From: Actinotalea solisilvae | Lineage (GTDB): Bacteria > Actinomycetota > Actinomycetes > Actinomycetales > Cellulomonadaceae | Assembly: GCF_016464425.1 (NCBI RefSeq) | Contig: NZ_JADDKQ010000003.1 | Location: 1 to 64,000 of the forward strand | Length of the DNA stretch: 64,000 nucleotides | Reading direction: 5' to 3' | Notes under the pieces: generated by a model | Seen by the model: only the letters and a program-made list of their open reading frames with translations | Told to the model about the DNA's origin: nothing | The model's database searches: none | Shown here: in pieces, positions 7,492 to 16,599 of the stretch | Layout of the letters: every line of letters starts with the position of its first letter | Position numbering within the stretch: the first letter of the stretch is position 1 | Translations under genes and position numbers: made by a program

Positions 7492-9114
7492 CTAGAAGGG
7501 CGGCTCGTCGTGCTCGGTGTCGGGTGGTCGCGGGTCGCGTGTGGGCGTGTGCGCGTCGGGTGGGTCGTCGGTCCATGCGGGGCCGGGGTCGTCGGGGGGT
7601 GGCGGGTCGGGGTCGGGCCAGGCGGGTGGCCGGTCGTAGGCGTGGCCGGTCGGTGAGGTCCACACGGTGGTCCCGTCCGGGGATCGGGCGGGGGTCCAGC
7701 CGGCGTGGGTCTTGGCGCGGTGGTGGTGGCGGCACAGGGCCTGCAGGTTGTCCAGGCGCGTCTGGTCCACGCCCGCACCCGCAGCGCCGGCCGCGCCGGC
7801 AGCACCCGGGGGGCTCGCGGGCCCGGACGTGCTCGCGGGGTCCGTCGCGCTGGCGGGGTCCGTGGCGCTGGCGGGGTCTGTGGCGCTGGTGGGGTCTGTG
7901 GCGGCTGCGTGCTGGTCGTAGGGCTGGAGGTGGTCGATGTCGCAGCGGGTGGCCGGGACGCGGCAGCCGGGGAAGGTGCAGGTGCGGTCGCGGGCGGTCA
8001 CCGCGTCGCGCAGGGGTTGGGTCGGGGCGTAGCGGCGGGTCGAGCGGGCCAGGGGCTCACCGGTGGCCGCGTCGACCAGCAGCGGCTCCCACGTCGAGCG
8101 CGCGGCCAGGCGCCGCACCAGGTTCGAGGGGATCACCCCGTACCCGTCCAGCACGCCGGGCTGGTCCTCCAGGCCCAGGACCGTCGCGGCGGTCGCGGTC
8201 ACCGTCAGGTGCGGCGCCCGACCCTGCACCGTGCGCAGCGGACGCCCGTCGGGGTGCACCCCGGCGTCCCACCACCGCGTGGCCAGGTCCACCAGGGCGT
8301 CGGCGCGGCGCTGATCCAAGGTCCGGGCATCGAAGCGGTCCCGCTCCTCCGGCGAGACGTCCCGCGCCAGCGCGGTCAGCGTGGCCTGGACCGCGACCGC
8401 GTCCACCGCGGGCAGGTACGCCGACAACCACGCCATCGCGTCCGCCGCCGGCACGAGCTCCACCCGCCGCTGGTCGCACGCCCGCCGGTGACGCACCACC
8501 GCACCATCGGGGTCCCGCAACAGCTCCATCCGCCGCAACCGCTGCCGCAGCTGCGGCGCCGTGCATCCCACGGCCTGCGGCAGCACCGCGGCCGCGACCT
8601 CGACCGCCACGTGCTCGGGGACCCGGGCCAGCTCATCGACCAGCACCGTCGCCCGCCGCACATCCAGACGACCCTCAGCCAGGGCATCGGCGACCACCGG
8701 GACCCGGTCCAGGCCGATCGCCAACCCCACCTTCCCCTCGGCCACCGCACGCGTCACCCCCAACCGCGCCGCGACCTCGTCGCCCACGAACTCCGCCCGC
8801 TCCCCCACCCGCCGCCGACCCAGCTCGGCCAGCGCCGCCGCCTGACCCGCCACCGCCCACGAGACGACCCGCTCCCACCCCGCGACCAGCTCCACCAGCG
8901 CCGCGTCATCGACATCCGCCGGCTCACAGCCCGCCAGCACTTCCACCAGCCCCACACCCGGCACCATCGCGTCCAACGCCGCCGCCAACGGATGACGCTC
9001 CGCCCAGGAGAGCGGGACGCCGTCCGCTCCGCGGATCGCTGCGTCACCGTCGGGCGCCGCGGCCGCGTCGGCGCGCGCCCGCGCCACCGGCGCCTCGACC
9101 ACGGAACTCGACAT
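7492..9114 (-). CDS. DUF222 domain HNH endonuclease (13E12 family)
   Basis: A 540-aa protein of the actinobacterial DUF222-HNH (REP13E12) family, often multicopy and sometimes linked to mobile DNA. The DUF222 helical domain spans residues about 50-330. The HNH nuclease follows: RDRTCTFPGC, CDIDHLQPYD, and LDNLQALCRHHHRAKTH. Between the DHLQPY and DNLQALC halves is an insert of about 40 residues made of repeated SATDPA units and AAG units. The ATG at 9114 is preferred because TAGCGT lies seven bases upstream; a further 29 codons are open but unlikely. The cleavage target is unknown. Confidence 0.9.
   Translation of the reverse strand: MSSSVVEAPVARARADAAAAPDGDAAIRGADGVPLSWAERHPLAAALDAMVPGVGLVEVLAGCEPADVDDAALVELVAGWERVVSWAVAGQAAALAELGRRRVGERAEFVGDEVAARLGVTRAVAEGKVGLAIGLDRVPVVADALAEGRLDVRRATVLVDELARVPEHVAVEVAAAVLPQAVGCTAPQLRQRLRRMELLRDPDGAVVRHRRACDQRRVELVPAADAMAWLSAYLPAVDAVAVQATLTALARDVSPEERDRFDARTLDQRRADALVDLATRWWDAGVHPDGRPLRTVQGRAPHLTVTATAATVLGLEDQPGVLDGYGVIPSNLVRRLAARSTWEPLLVDAATGEPLARSTRRYAPTQPLRDAVTARDRTCTFPGCRVPATRCDIDHLQPYDQHAAATDPTSATDPASATDPASATDPASTSGPASPPGAAGAAGAAGAGVDQTRLDNLQALCRHHHRAKTHAGWTPARSPDGTTVWTSPTGHAYDRPPAWPDPDPPPPDDPGPAWTDDPPDAHTPTRDPRPPDTEHDEPPF
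7831..7905 (-). repeat. 18-base minisatellite inside the HNH domain
   Basis: About four copies of an 18-base unit (GCGCTGGCGGGGTCCGTG on the plus strand) encode SATDPA repeats in frame. The unit length keeps the reading frame when copies are gained or lost. Confidence 0.8.
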
Positions 9115-9121
9115 ACCGGAC

Positions 9122-9127
9122 ACGCTA
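9122..9127 (-). promoter_or_regulatory. -10 box TAGCGT, leaderless HNH gene
   Basis: Minus-strand TAGCGT seven bases before the ATG at 9114; no Shine-Dalgarno site is present. Confidence 0.45.
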
Positions 9128-9352
9128 GAACCGACCACTGACACGACCTGCGCCCGGGTCGAGGCGCGCACCTCTGCGACTCCCGAGCCGCCCGCGAGCA
9201 CCAGGCCCGACCACCGCGGGCGCCTCTCGCTCCGGCCCGCCCTGCCGGTCGCGCGGGGATCGCCCGGGCGAGTCCGTCAGGCACCACCCAGACCCCAGCG
9301 CCCCCGCCGACAGTCGCCCCGGCGCACCGCCCCCGCTCCGCCGCGGCCCCCG

Positions 9353-10120
9353 TCAGCGCGCCGTCCACCCTCCGTCCACGAGCAGCGTGTGCCCGGTGAC
9401 GAGCCCGGCCGCGGGCGAGACCAGGTAGAGCACGGCGCCCGCGACGTCCATCGGCTCGCCGATGCGGTGCAGCGCCGCGATCCGCTCGACGACGTCGGCC
9501 TCGAACGCCGGGTCGGCGAGCGCTGGCGCGGTGCCGTCCGTGCGGATGAAGGTCGGGGCCACGTTGTTCACGGTGATCCCGTACGCGCCCCACTCGACCG
9601 CGAGGCATCGCGTGAGGTGCGCGACGGCAGCCTTGGTCATGCAGTAGACGGTCTCGCCCGGCAGCGCGACCTCGCCGGCCTGGGACCCGACCATGACGAT
9701 CCGCCCGCCGCCCTGCTCGCGCATGACCCGCGCCGCCTCCTGCGCCGCGAAGAACGTGCCGCGGACGTTGAGCGCGACGGTCGCGTCGAAAAGGTCCTCG
9801 GTGACGTCGATCGCCATCGACCCGGGCGCGATGCCCGCGTTGTTCACGAGGACGTCGAGCCGTCCGAGCTCCTCGGCCGCCCGCCGGACGGCGGCGCGCA
9901 CCTGGCCGACGTCGGCGACGTCCATCTGCAGCGGCAGCGCGCGCCGGCCGAGCGCCTCGACCTCGGCCGCGACGCCACCGTCGGCGTCGAGGTCCCGCAG
10001 GCCGAGCGCGACGTCGGCGCCCGCGTGCGCCAGGGCGAGCGCGATCGCCCGGCCGAGCCCGCGCGCGGCACCCGTGACGAGGGCCACCTGGCCCTCGACG
10101 TCGAAGCGGGGGAAGTCCAT
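9353..10120 (-). CDS. SDR family NAD(P)-dependent oxidoreductase
   Basis: A 255-aa classical short-chain dehydrogenase. The cofactor motif TGAARGLGRAIA is near residues 14-25, NNAGIA near 90, the catalytic Ser in IVMVGSQAG, and the Tyr-x3-Lys in ETVYCMTKAAV. The C-terminal LLVDGGWTAR is typical. An Asp following the second strand is replaced by LRDLDAD, so cofactor preference is open. The ATG at 10120 has AGGAGC upstream. It is divergent from the lysozyme-like gene. The substrate is unknown. Confidence 0.92.
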   Translation of the reverse strand: MDFPRFDVEGQVALVTGAARGLGRAIALALAHAGADVALGLRDLDADGGVAAEVEALGRRALPLQMDVADVGQVRAAVRRAAEELGRLDVLVNNAGIAPGSMAIDVTEDLFDATVALNVRGTFFAAQEAARVMREQGGGRIVMVGSQAGEVALPGETVYCMTKAAVAHLTRCLAVEWGAYGITVNNVAPTFIRTDGTAPALADPAFEADVVERIAALHRIGEPMDVAGAVLYLVSPAAGLVTGHTLLVDGGWTAR

Positions 10121-10252
10121 GGCGTGCTCCTGTCGGTCCGCGGACGGGTCGGCGCCATCCTCGCGCGGGCCGGGCGCCGCGGCGCTGCGCCGCACCGCTC
10201 AGGTCGGCCGGGGGCCGGCCGATGGGAGCACGACCCACCGGACGGAGGCCAC

Positions 10253-10855
10253 GTGGACGGCATCGCCGCGATCGAGCAGCGCATGGCGACGATCCAGCGC
10301 ACGCTCGCGCTCCTGACGCCGCGCACGACGTCGACCACGGCGCCGGCAGCGTCGCCCGCCCCGGTCACCGGCACGACGTCGGCGTTCGCGGCGACCCTGG
10401 CCGCCGAGGTCCGCAGCGCGGGGGCCGTGCCCGCGGTCGCGGGGTTCACGACGGAGCAGGTCGCCAACGCCGCGGCGGTCGTCGAGGCGGGACGCGGCAT
10501 GGGGCTGTCGCTCCGCGACCAGGCGATCGGTGTCATGACGGCGATCGGCGAGTCCTCGCTGCGCGTCCTCGACCACGGCGACACCGCCGGCCCCGACAGC
10601 CGCGGCCTCTTCCAGCAGCGCGACAACGGCGCCTGGGGCACGCTCGCCGAGCGCATGGACCCGACGGCGAGCGCGCAGAGCTTCTTCCGCGCCCTCCAGC
10701 GCGTCGACGGGCGCGCCGCGATGGCCCCGACGCAGGTGGCGCACGCGGTGCAGCGCAACGCGGACCCCGACCACTACACCCGCTCGTGGGACGACGCCGT
10801 CCGCCTCGTCGCCCGGATCGCGGGCGTCACCGAGGCGCAGGTCGCCGCGGGCTGA
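10253..10855 (+). CDS. Putative peptidoglycan-hydrolase-like protein
   Basis: A 200-aa protein. The C-terminal 130 residues carry the pattern AIGESSLRVLDHGDTAGPDSRGLFQQR followed by GAWG and MDPTASAQSFF, seen in actinobacterial wall-hydrolase accessory domains with a lysozyme-like Glu (here in GESSL). The N-terminus is a short helix (IAAIEQRMATIQRTLALL) and a Thr/Pro/Ala linker. There is no signal peptide, so export by another route or an intracellular role must be considered. The GTG start has GGAGG six bases upstream. Confidence 0.65.
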   Translation: MDGIAAIEQRMATIQRTLALLTPRTTSTTAPAASPAPVTGTTSAFAATLAAEVRSAGAVPAVAGFTTEQVANAAAVVEAGRGMGLSLRDQAIGVMTAIGESSLRVLDHGDTAGPDSRGLFQQRDNGAWGTLAERMDPTASAQSFFRALQRVDGRAAMAPTQVAHAVQRNADPDHYTRSWDDAVRLVARIAGVTEAQVAAG

Positions 10856-10930
10856 CCCGCCCTGCGGCGCGCGCCGTTCCCGTCACGAGGGGCGCCACCC
10901 CATGTGGACCGGACCCGCACCGGCCCACCC

Positions 10931-12151
10931 TCACCCGCCGAGGCGCCGCACCGCCTCGACGAGGACCTCCTCACGCTTGACGAAGGTGAACCGCACCCGC
11001 GACCGCAGCGCGTCGGCCGTCGGCGACCCCTCGCGGCAGAACGCCGTGACCGGCACCGCGACGACACCCACCTCGTGCGGCAGGCGACGGCACGTCTCGA
11101 CGCCGTCCTCGCCCCACCGTGCGGCGCCGTCGGCCACCACGAAGTACGTCCCGCGGGGCACGACGACGTCGAACCCGGCCGCGACCAGGCCCTCGCACAG
11201 CAGGTCCCGGCGCCGCGCGAGCGACCGCGCGAGGTCCCGCACGTAGTCCTGCGTCCGACCGTCCCGGTCGGCGAGCGCGAGCGCGACCGCAGGCTGGAAG
11301 GGGGCGCCCGAGACGTAGGTGAGGAACTGCTTCACGGTGCGGACGGCCGCGACGAGGGCGGCAGGCCCGCTCACCCAGCCGATCTTCCAGCCCGTGAACG
11401 AGAGCGTCTTGCCCGCCGACGAGATGGTCAGGGTCCGCTCCGCCATGCCGGGCAGCGTCGCGAGCGGGACGTGCCGGGTGCCGTCGAACGTCAGGTGCTC
11501 GTAGACCTCGTCGGTCACGACGAGGGCGTCGTGCTCGCGCGCGAGCCGCGCGACCGCCTCGAGGTCGGCCCGCTCGAGCACCGTGCCGGTCGGGTTGTGC
11601 GGCGAGTTGAGCAGCACGAGGCGGGTCCGCGGCGAGAAGGCCGCGGCGAGCTCGGCCGGGTCGAGGCGGAAGCCGTCGGGCCCGGCGCGCAGCGGGACGG
11701 GCACGTGCGTCGCCCCCGCCATCGCGACGACCGCCGGGTACGAGTCGTAGTACGGCTCGAGCGTGACGACCTCGTCCCCCGGACCCGCCAGCGCCAGCAC
11801 GGCAGCGGCGATCGCCTCGGTCGCGCCGGCCGTGACGAGCACCTCCGTCGCCGGGTCCAGGCGCACGCCGTAGTGCCGCTCCTGGTGCGCCGCGACCGCC
11901 TCGCGCAGCTCGGGGATCCCCGGGCCGGGCGGGTACTGGTTGCGGCCCGCACGGATGGCTGCGACCGCCGCGTCGGCCACGAAGGTGGGGCCGTCGACGT
12001 CGGGAAAGCCCTGGCCGAGGTTGATCGCGCCGGTCGCGTCGGCGAGCGCCGACATCTCGGCGAAGACCGTGGGCCGGACGACGCCGTCGGCACCCACGAG
12101 CCCCGCCGCGCGCGCGACGTCGTGCCAGCGTCCGGACGGGGCGGCGGTCAT
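10931..12151 (-). CDS. Class I/II pyridoxal-phosphate aminotransferase
   Basis: A 406-aa aminotransferase of fold type I, closest in pattern to the succinyl-diaminopimelate (DapC) or methionine (YbdL) groups. Visible motifs are INLGQGFPDVDGP, LNSPHNPTGTV, VVTDEVYEHL and the PLP lysine in SSAGKTLSFTGWKIGW (near residue 246), with a late arginine in SRVRFTFVK. The reaction moves an amino group between an amino acid and a keto acid; the exact substrate is not shown. The ATG follows a TAGGCT box by seven bases. Confidence 0.9.
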   Translation of the reverse strand: MTAAPSGRWHDVARAAGLVGADGVVRPTVFAEMSALADATGAINLGQGFPDVDGPTFVADAAVAAIRAGRNQYPPGPGIPELREAVAAHQERHYGVRLDPATEVLVTAGATEAIAAAVLALAGPGDEVVTLEPYYDSYPAVVAMAGATHVPVPLRAGPDGFRLDPAELAAAFSPRTRLVLLNSPHNPTGTVLERADLEAVARLAREHDALVVTDEVYEHLTFDGTRHVPLATLPGMAERTLTISSAGKTLSFTGWKIGWVSGPAALVAAVRTVKQFLTYVSGAPFQPAVALALADRDGRTQDYVRDLARSLARRRDLLCEGLVAAGFDVVVPRGTYFVVADGAARWGEDGVETCRRLPHEVGVVAVPVTAFCREGSPTADALRSRVRFTFVKREEVLVEAVRRLGG

Positions 12152-12158
12152 GCGGACC

Positions 12159-12164
12159 AGCCTA
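12159..12164 (-). promoter_or_regulatory. -10 box TAGGCT, leaderless aminotransferase gene
   Basis: Minus-strand TAGGCT seven bases before the ATG at 12151. Confidence 0.45.
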
Positions 12165-12192
12165 GGAGGACGACGCCGTCGGGCGAGGCCGA

Positions 12193-12208
12193 CGGGTCGG
12201 GCGACCCG
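12193..12208 (-). terminator. Small hairpin after the MFS gene
   Basis: CGGGTC and GACCCG form a six-base stem with loop GGGC, 43 bases after the MFS stop. There is no T run. Confidence 0.35.
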
Positions 12209-12250
12209 GACGCGCCGGCCGCCACCGCTCGGGGCGCGCGGGCCGCTTGC

Positions 12251-13555
12251 TCAGTGGGCGAGCGCCGCCTGGTCGGCGGGCACGGCGGCGTCGCCGGCGC
12301 GCCGGTCCGCGCCCATCTCGACCCAGCCGCCGCGGCGGAACGCGGGGGTCCCCACCGCGAGCACGACGAGCGCCACGACCATGCTGAGGAGCATGACCCC
12401 GGTCATCGCGACCGCGTCCCCGCCCAGCACGCCCACGAGCGGGCTCACCGCGCCGCCCAGGCCCGCCTGGAGGAAGCCGATCGTCGCGGCCGCGGTGCCC
12501 GCGCGCTCGCCGTGGCGGCTCAGCGCGAGCGCCGACGCGTTGGACATGACGAAGCCGAGGAGCGCCGTCGTGAACCACAGCGCGACCACGAGGCCGACGA
12601 TGCCGCCGAGGTGCGTCGCCGCGACGCCCACGAGGCCCGCGGCGAAGAGCGTCGTCGCGGGCAGCCCGAGCCGCAGCAGGCGGGCCGGGCCGACCCGGTG
12701 CACGAGCGCCGCGTTGACCTGCGAGCCCGTGACCATCGACGTGCCGCCGATCGCGAAGACCAGCGCGAACTGCTGCGGCGACAGGCCGTACTCGTCCTGG
12801 AGGACGAACGGCGAGCCCGCGACGTAGCTGAAGATCATCGCCATGCCCAGACCCGGCAGGACGGCGAGCGCGACGAAGCGGCCGTCGCGCAGGAGCTCGC
12901 CGTAGCCGCGCAGCGACGCACCGATCCCGGCGGACGTGCGGCGCTCGACCGGCAGGGTCTCGGGCAGGAAGCGCGCGACGACGAGCACCACGACACCCGC
13001 GACGATCGCGAGGGCGAGGAACACCGCGCGCCAGCCCCACGCCTCGGCGATGGCGCTGCCCGCGGTGGGCGCGAGCAGCGGCGCGACCGCGATGACGAGC
13101 ATGAGGCGCGACATGAGCTTGGCGGCGTCGGCGCCCGTGTACCGGTCCCGGATGCACGCCATCGCGACGACGGTCGCGCCCGAGCTCACGAGGCCCTGGA
13201 GCACGCGCAGCGTCGCGAGCTGGCCGATCGTCGTCGCCACGACGCACAGGAGCGAGATGACGACGTGCAGGCTCACGCCCACGAGCACGGGCAGGCGGCG
13301 CCCGACGCGGTCGGAGAACGGCCCGACGAGGAGCTGGCCCACGGCGCCGCCGATGAGCATGCCGGTGATCGTGAACTGGGCGGCCGCGTGCGTGGTGCCG
13401 AGGTCGGCCGCGACGTCCGGCAGCGACGGGAGGTACATGTCGGTCGTGACGGCCGGAAGGAGGGTCAGCATGCCGATGAGGAGGACGAAGCCGGCGACGC
13501 GCTCGCGCGGGGTGTCGGTCGGGACGGAGGGCGTCCGGAGGCTGGGGTTCGTCAC
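12251..13555 (-). CDS. MFS drug-efflux transporter, Bcr/CflA type
   Basis: A 434-aa inner-membrane proton antiporter of the DHA1 family with about 12 hydrophobic segments. The family signature TTDMYLPSLPDVAADLG is in the first loop, and GPFSDRVGRRLPV is the conserved loop 2-3 motif. It resembles bicyclomycin and chloramphenicol exporters; the actual substrate is unknown. The GTG at 13555 lies six bases after a TAGACT box, so the message is probably leaderless. A perfect 12-base palindrome just upstream (13571-13582) could bind a repressor. Confidence 0.92.
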   Translation of the reverse strand: MTNPSLRTPSVPTDTPRERVAGFVLLIGMLTLLPAVTTDMYLPSLPDVAADLGTTHAAAQFTITGMLIGGAVGQLLVGPFSDRVGRRLPVLVGVSLHVVISLLCVVATTIGQLATLRVLQGLVSSGATVVAMACIRDRYTGADAAKLMSRLMLVIAVAPLLAPTAGSAIAEAWGWRAVFLALAIVAGVVVLVVARFLPETLPVERRTSAGIGASLRGYGELLRDGRFVALAVLPGLGMAMIFSYVAGSPFVLQDEYGLSPQQFALVFAIGGTSMVTGSQVNAALVHRVGPARLLRLGLPATTLFAAGLVGVAATHLGGIVGLVVALWFTTALLGFVMSNASALALSRHGERAGTAAATIGFLQAGLGGAVSPLVGVLGGDAVAMTGVMLLSMVVALVVLAVGTPAFRRGGWVEMGADRRAGDAAVPADQAALAH

Positions 13556-13561
13556 CGGGCG

Positions 13562-13567
13562 AGTCTA
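13562..13567 (-). promoter_or_regulatory. -10 box TAGACT, leaderless MFS gene
   Basis: Minus-strand TAGACT six bases before the GTG at 13555, with the 12-base palindrome in its spacer region. Confidence 0.45.
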
Positions 13568-13570
13568 GAA

Positions 13571-13582
13571 CGAATCGATTCG
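13571..13582. promoter_or_regulatory. Palindrome CGAATCGATTCG, candidate operator
   Basis: A perfect 12-base palindrome, unusually AT-rich for the region, placed just upstream of the -10 box of the MFS exporter where a bound repressor would block RNA polymerase. It does not match the actinobacterial LexA box. Confidence 0.45.
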
Positions 13583-13728
13583 ACACGACACGGGAATTGA
13601 CCCGGTGGGGCACGTGTCGCTCGTCACGCAGCCCGGGACGCGGGCGGTCCGGCCGCGCTCACGGGGGACGCGGGCCGGCTCCGGACCCCGACCCGGCGCG
13701 TGTCGGACGCCCCGGGCATGCTGGACCC

Positions 13729-14529
13729 ATGTGCGGACGCTACGCCGCGTTCCGGGAGGCCCAGGACCTCGCGGACGCCTTCGACATCGACCCGGACGAC
13801 GTGGCCGAGGACGCCGCGCTCCTGCCACCGTCGTGGAACGTCGCGCCCACGGACCCGGTGCGCGTGGTGGTCGAGCGCGCCCCCCGGGCGAGCGAGGGCG
13901 CGGCCGAGGGCGAGGAGCCGTCGGACGACGTCGTCCGTTCGCTCCGGCTCGCGCGCTGGGGCCTCGTCCCGGGGTGGGCCAAGGACCCGTCGGTGGGGTC
14001 GCGCATGATCAACGCACGCGTCGAGTCGCTCGTCGACAAGCCCGCGTTCCGCAAGGCCGCCGCGGCGCGCCGCTGCCTCGTGCCCGCCGAGGGCTACTTC
14101 GAGTGGCGCAAGGCGCCGGAGGGCTCGCCGGCGAAGACGCCCAAGCAGCCGTTCTGGATCCACGCCGCGGACGGCTCGCCGCTCGCCTTCGCGGGCCTCT
14201 ACGAGTTCTGGCGCGACCGCTCGCTGCCCGACGACGACCCGCACCGCTGGCTCGTCACGACCACGATCATCACGGGCGGCGCGCCGACGGACGACCCGGT
14301 GCTCGCCGAGATCCACGACCGTCGGCCCGTCGTGCTGGCGCCCGAGCGGTGGGCGGCGTGGCTCGACCCGACGCGCACGGACGCGGCGGACGCCGTCGGG
14401 CTGCTCCACGACCCGGCACCCCGCCTCGTGGCGACGCCGGTCTCGACCGCCGTGAACTCGGTGCGCACCAACGGTCCTGAGCTCATCGAGCGCCTGCCCG
14501 ACGCGGAGGACGAGCCCCAGCCGGGCTGA
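13729..14529 (+). CDS. SRAP abasic-site protein (YedK/HMCES family)
   Basis: A 266-aa SOS-response-associated peptidase family protein, which forms a stable thiazolidine link with abasic sites in single-stranded DNA. All key residues are present: Cys2 exposed after Met removal (MCGRY), Asn37 in WNVAPT, Glu near 121 in PAEGYFEWRK, and His near 196 in EIHDRRPVVL. The conserved MINARVESL is also clear. An acidic insert at about residues 55-65 (EGAAEGEEPSDD) is extra. CATGCT ends six bases before the ATG. It is convergent with the cyclase gene, with three bases between the stops. Confidence 0.96.
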   Translation: MCGRYAAFREAQDLADAFDIDPDDVAEDAALLPPSWNVAPTDPVRVVVERAPRASEGAAEGEEPSDDVVRSLRLARWGLVPGWAKDPSVGSRMINARVESLVDKPAFRKAAAARRCLVPAEGYFEWRKAPEGSPAKTPKQPFWIHAADGSPLAFAGLYEFWRDRSLPDDDPHRWLVTTTIITGGAPTDDPVLAEIHDRRPVVLAPERWAAWLDPTRTDAADAVGLLHDPAPRLVATPVSTAVNSVRTNGPELIERLPDAEDEPQPG

Positions 14530-14532
14530 GCC

Positions 14533-15564
14533 TCACGCCCGGGCGCGGCGCAGGAGCACGGGGCGGACCGGGCCCAGCCCGGGGACGACCCGCTCCTCCT
14601 GCGTCGTGAGGTCGACGCCCGCGACCTGCGCGGCGACGACCTCCGCCGTCGGCTCGTCGAGCATCACCGTGCCGGGCAGCGCCTGCTCGGTGAGCCGCGC
14701 CGCGACGTTCACCGACGCACCGAAGACGTCCCCGAACCGCGAGAGCACGCGACCCCAGACGAGCCCCACGCGGACGGGCGTCGCGCTCTCGACGCCGAAC
14801 GCCTCGGCGAGCCCGAGGGCGACGGCGACTCCGGTCGCGGGGTCGTCGGCGACGAAGAGCACCGCGTCGCCGATCGTCTTGACGACCCGCCCGCCCGACG
14901 CCGTCACGACGTCGCGCGCGCGCGTCTCGAAGGTCTGGACGAACTCCGCGAGGTCGTGGGCGCCGAGGCCCGCCGTGCGCGTCGTGAACGACACCATGTC
15001 GGCGAAGCCGACCGCGCGCGCCAGCGGGAGCTGGTCGCCGGTGCCCGTCGACCGCGTGCCGCCGAACTCGGCGGCGAAGCGTCCGGCGATCGCCACGACC
15101 TGGCGGCGCCACGCGTGCAGCAGCTGGCGCTCGAGCAGCGGGGCGATGTCGGCGAGCCGGTCGAGCACGGCGAGGCGCGCGCTCGTGTCGTCCAGCGCGT
15201 ACCGCTCGGTCATGTGCTCGACGAGGGCCTCGACCTGCCACAGCACGAGGCGGTCGGTGGTGTGGCCGATCGACCGGACGAGCGAGACGGCGGCCTGGTC
15301 CGAGAGGCCGTAGCGGTGGCGCGCCTCGAGGAGCAGGGCGAGCACGTCGACGTCGTCCTCCGTGTAGGCGACGGCGTCCGGCGCGCCGGTCGGCAGGCCG
15401 AGGGTGTGCCAGAAGAGGCGCACCTCCTCGACGTCCGCCCCGAGCCGGTCGGCCACCTGCGCGAGGGTCAGCGTGCGCCGCCCGCCGAGCAGCTGGTCCT
15501 CGAGCCGGCGCAGGGTGGACCCGTCCTCCGGATCGGGGACTGCGTCGCTCGACTCGGGTGCCAC
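14533..15564 (-). CDS. Class III adenylate/guanylate cyclase
   Basis: A 343-aa protein with a helical N-terminal region containing a MerR-like start ([26 protein letters not shown], residues about 30-55) and a C-terminal class III cyclase domain from about residue 180. One metal Asp is in GFADMVSF (near 188) and the second in KTIGDAVLF (near 231); [10 protein letters not shown] fits the transition-state Asn/Arg motif. It should make cyclic AMP, though substrate choice is not certain. No membrane segment is seen. The GTG follows a TAGCCT box by six bases. It sits nine bases from the birA stop. Confidence 0.92.
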   Translation of the reverse strand: MAPESSDAVPDPEDGSTLRRLEDQLLGGRRTLTLAQVADRLGADVEEVRLFWHTLGLPTGAPDAVAYTEDDVDVLALLLEARHRYGLSDQAAVSLVRSIGHTTDRLVLWQVEALVEHMTERYALDDTSARLAVLDRLADIAPLLERQLLHAWRRQVVAIAGRFAAEFGGTRSTGTGDQLPLARAVGFADMVSFTTRTAGLGAHDLAEFVQTFETRARDVVTASGGRVVKTIGDAVLFVADDPATGVAVALGLAEAFGVESATPVRVGLVWGRVLSRFGDVFGASVNVAARLTEQALPGTVMLDEPTAEVVAAQVAGVDLTTQEERVVPGLGPVRPVLLRRARA

Positions 15565-15570
15565 GACGTC

Positions 15571-15576
15571 AGGCTA
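15571..15576 (-). promoter_or_regulatory. -10 box TAGCCT, leaderless cyclase gene
   Basis: Minus-strand TAGCCT six bases before the GTG at 15564; it overlaps the 3' end of birA. Confidence 0.45.
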
Positions 15577-16446
15577 GCCGCGCCCCGCGCCCGGCCCGGG
15601 ACCCTGCGCCCCCGCGGCCCGGACGTGCCGGACGTCCCCCGCGTGCACCTCGTGGCGCCGGCCGGCGGCGTCGACGACGACGAGCGCGCCGTCGTCCGCG
15701 AGGCCGGCGGCGGTCCCGGTGAGCACCCGACCGCCCGGCAGGTCCACGCTCACGGCCGCGCCGAGGGTCGCGCACACCGCCCCCACCTCCGCGCCGAGCG
15801 ACGGGTCGCCGGCCCGCCACCGGTCGTCGAGCGCGAGCAGGTGCCGCACGAGCACGCCCAGCAGCGTGGTCCGGTCCACGTCGGCCCCCACGCCGCGCAG
15901 CGACGCGGCGCTCGGCACGGGCAGGTCCTCGGCGGCCTGGGCGACGTTCACCCCGACCCCGACGACGACGGCCGGCGGGCTCCCCGCGGGCGCGCCGTCG
16001 GGCACGACGACCTCCGCGAGCACGCCGGCGACCTTGCGCCAAGCGCCCCACCCCTCGAGCACGGCGCCGTCGGGGGCAGGGACGAGGACGTCGTTCGGCC
16101 ACTTGACCGCCGCGCGGACGCCCGCGGTCTCGTTGACGGCCCGCACGACCGCCAGCCCCGTGAGCAGCGGCACCCAGCCGAGACGGTCGGCGCCGGCCGT
16201 CGGGCGGAGCAGCACGGAGACCGTGAGCGCCGTGCCCGGCGGCGTCTCCCACGTGCGCCCCGCGCGGCCGCGCCCGGCGGCCTGGTGGTCGGCGACGAGG
16301 ACGGACCCGTCCGGCCAGGCCGCCGGGTCGGTCCGGGCGCCCGTGGCGAGGTCGGTCGAGGTCGACGCGGTGCGCGGCACGACGACGACCCGGGACGCGC
16401 CGGGCAGGGCCGCGACGACGGCGGCAGGGTCCAGGGGGGAGCTCAC
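15574..16446 (-). CDS. birA: Biotin--[acetyl-CoA carboxylase] ligase
   Basis: Activates biotin with ATP and attaches it to the carrier lysine of the carboxylase alpha chain encoded at 21483-23273. The 290-aa protein lacks an N-terminal helix-turn-helix, so it is the monofunctional class with no repressor role. Biotin-binding motif GRGRAGRTW is near residue 60, KWPNDV near 114, and the C-terminal SH3-like domain ends [21 protein letters not shown]. The GTG at 16446 follows TAGCGT by six bases. It is divergent from the carboxylase beta gene, a common actinobacterial arrangement. Confidence 0.95.
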   Translation of the reverse strand: MSSPLDPAAVVAALPGASRVVVVPRTASTSTDLATGARTDPAAWPDGSVLVADHQAAGRGRAGRTWETPPGTALTVSVLLRPTAGADRLGWVPLLTGLAVVRAVNETAGVRAAVKWPNDVLVPAPDGAVLEGWGAWRKVAGVLAEVVVPDGAPAGSPPAVVVGVGVNVAQAAEDLPVPSAASLRGVGADVDRTTLLGVLVRHLLALDDRWRAGDPSLGAEVGAVCATLGAAVSVDLPGGRVLTGTAAGLADDGALVVVDAAGRRHEVHAGDVRHVRAAGAQGPGPGAGRG

Positions 16447-16452
16447 GGGCCC

Positions 16453-16458
16453 ACGCTA
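16453..16458 (-). promoter_or_regulatory. -10 box TAGCGT, leaderless birA
   Basis: Minus-strand TAGCGT six bases before the GTG at 16446. Confidence 0.45.
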
Positions 16459-16586
16459 GGGGGCCCGGACGCCGCCCGGGAGACCGCCCGAGCGACAGCC
16501 CGGGGACGACGCCGTTGTCGGGACCCGCACACGCGGGGGCCGCCACGCCGTCGCCACCCGCACGGGTCTCGTCGACACCCGACAAC

Positions 16587-16592
16587 TACCCT
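16587..16592 (+). promoter_or_regulatory. -10 box TACCCT, carboxylase beta gene
   Basis: TACCCT ends seven bases before the GTG at 16600; only a weak GGGGAC lies between. Confidence 0.45.
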
Positions 16593-16599
16593 CGGGGAC

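Noticed and set aside
7492-9114. Insertion sequence or intein
   Set aside because: No terminal inverted repeats or target duplication flank the HNH gene, and the insert within it is a simple repeat rather than an intein.
9115-9352. tRNA or small RNA gene in the gap
   Set aside because: No cloverleaf, conserved TPsiC-like GTTCGAATC, or hairpin with a clear end was found.
13571-13582. LexA box for the neighbouring SRAP gene
   Set aside because: The half sites are not GAAC/GTTC with a four-base gap, and the palindrome belongs to the promoter of the MFS gene, 147 bases from the SRAP start.
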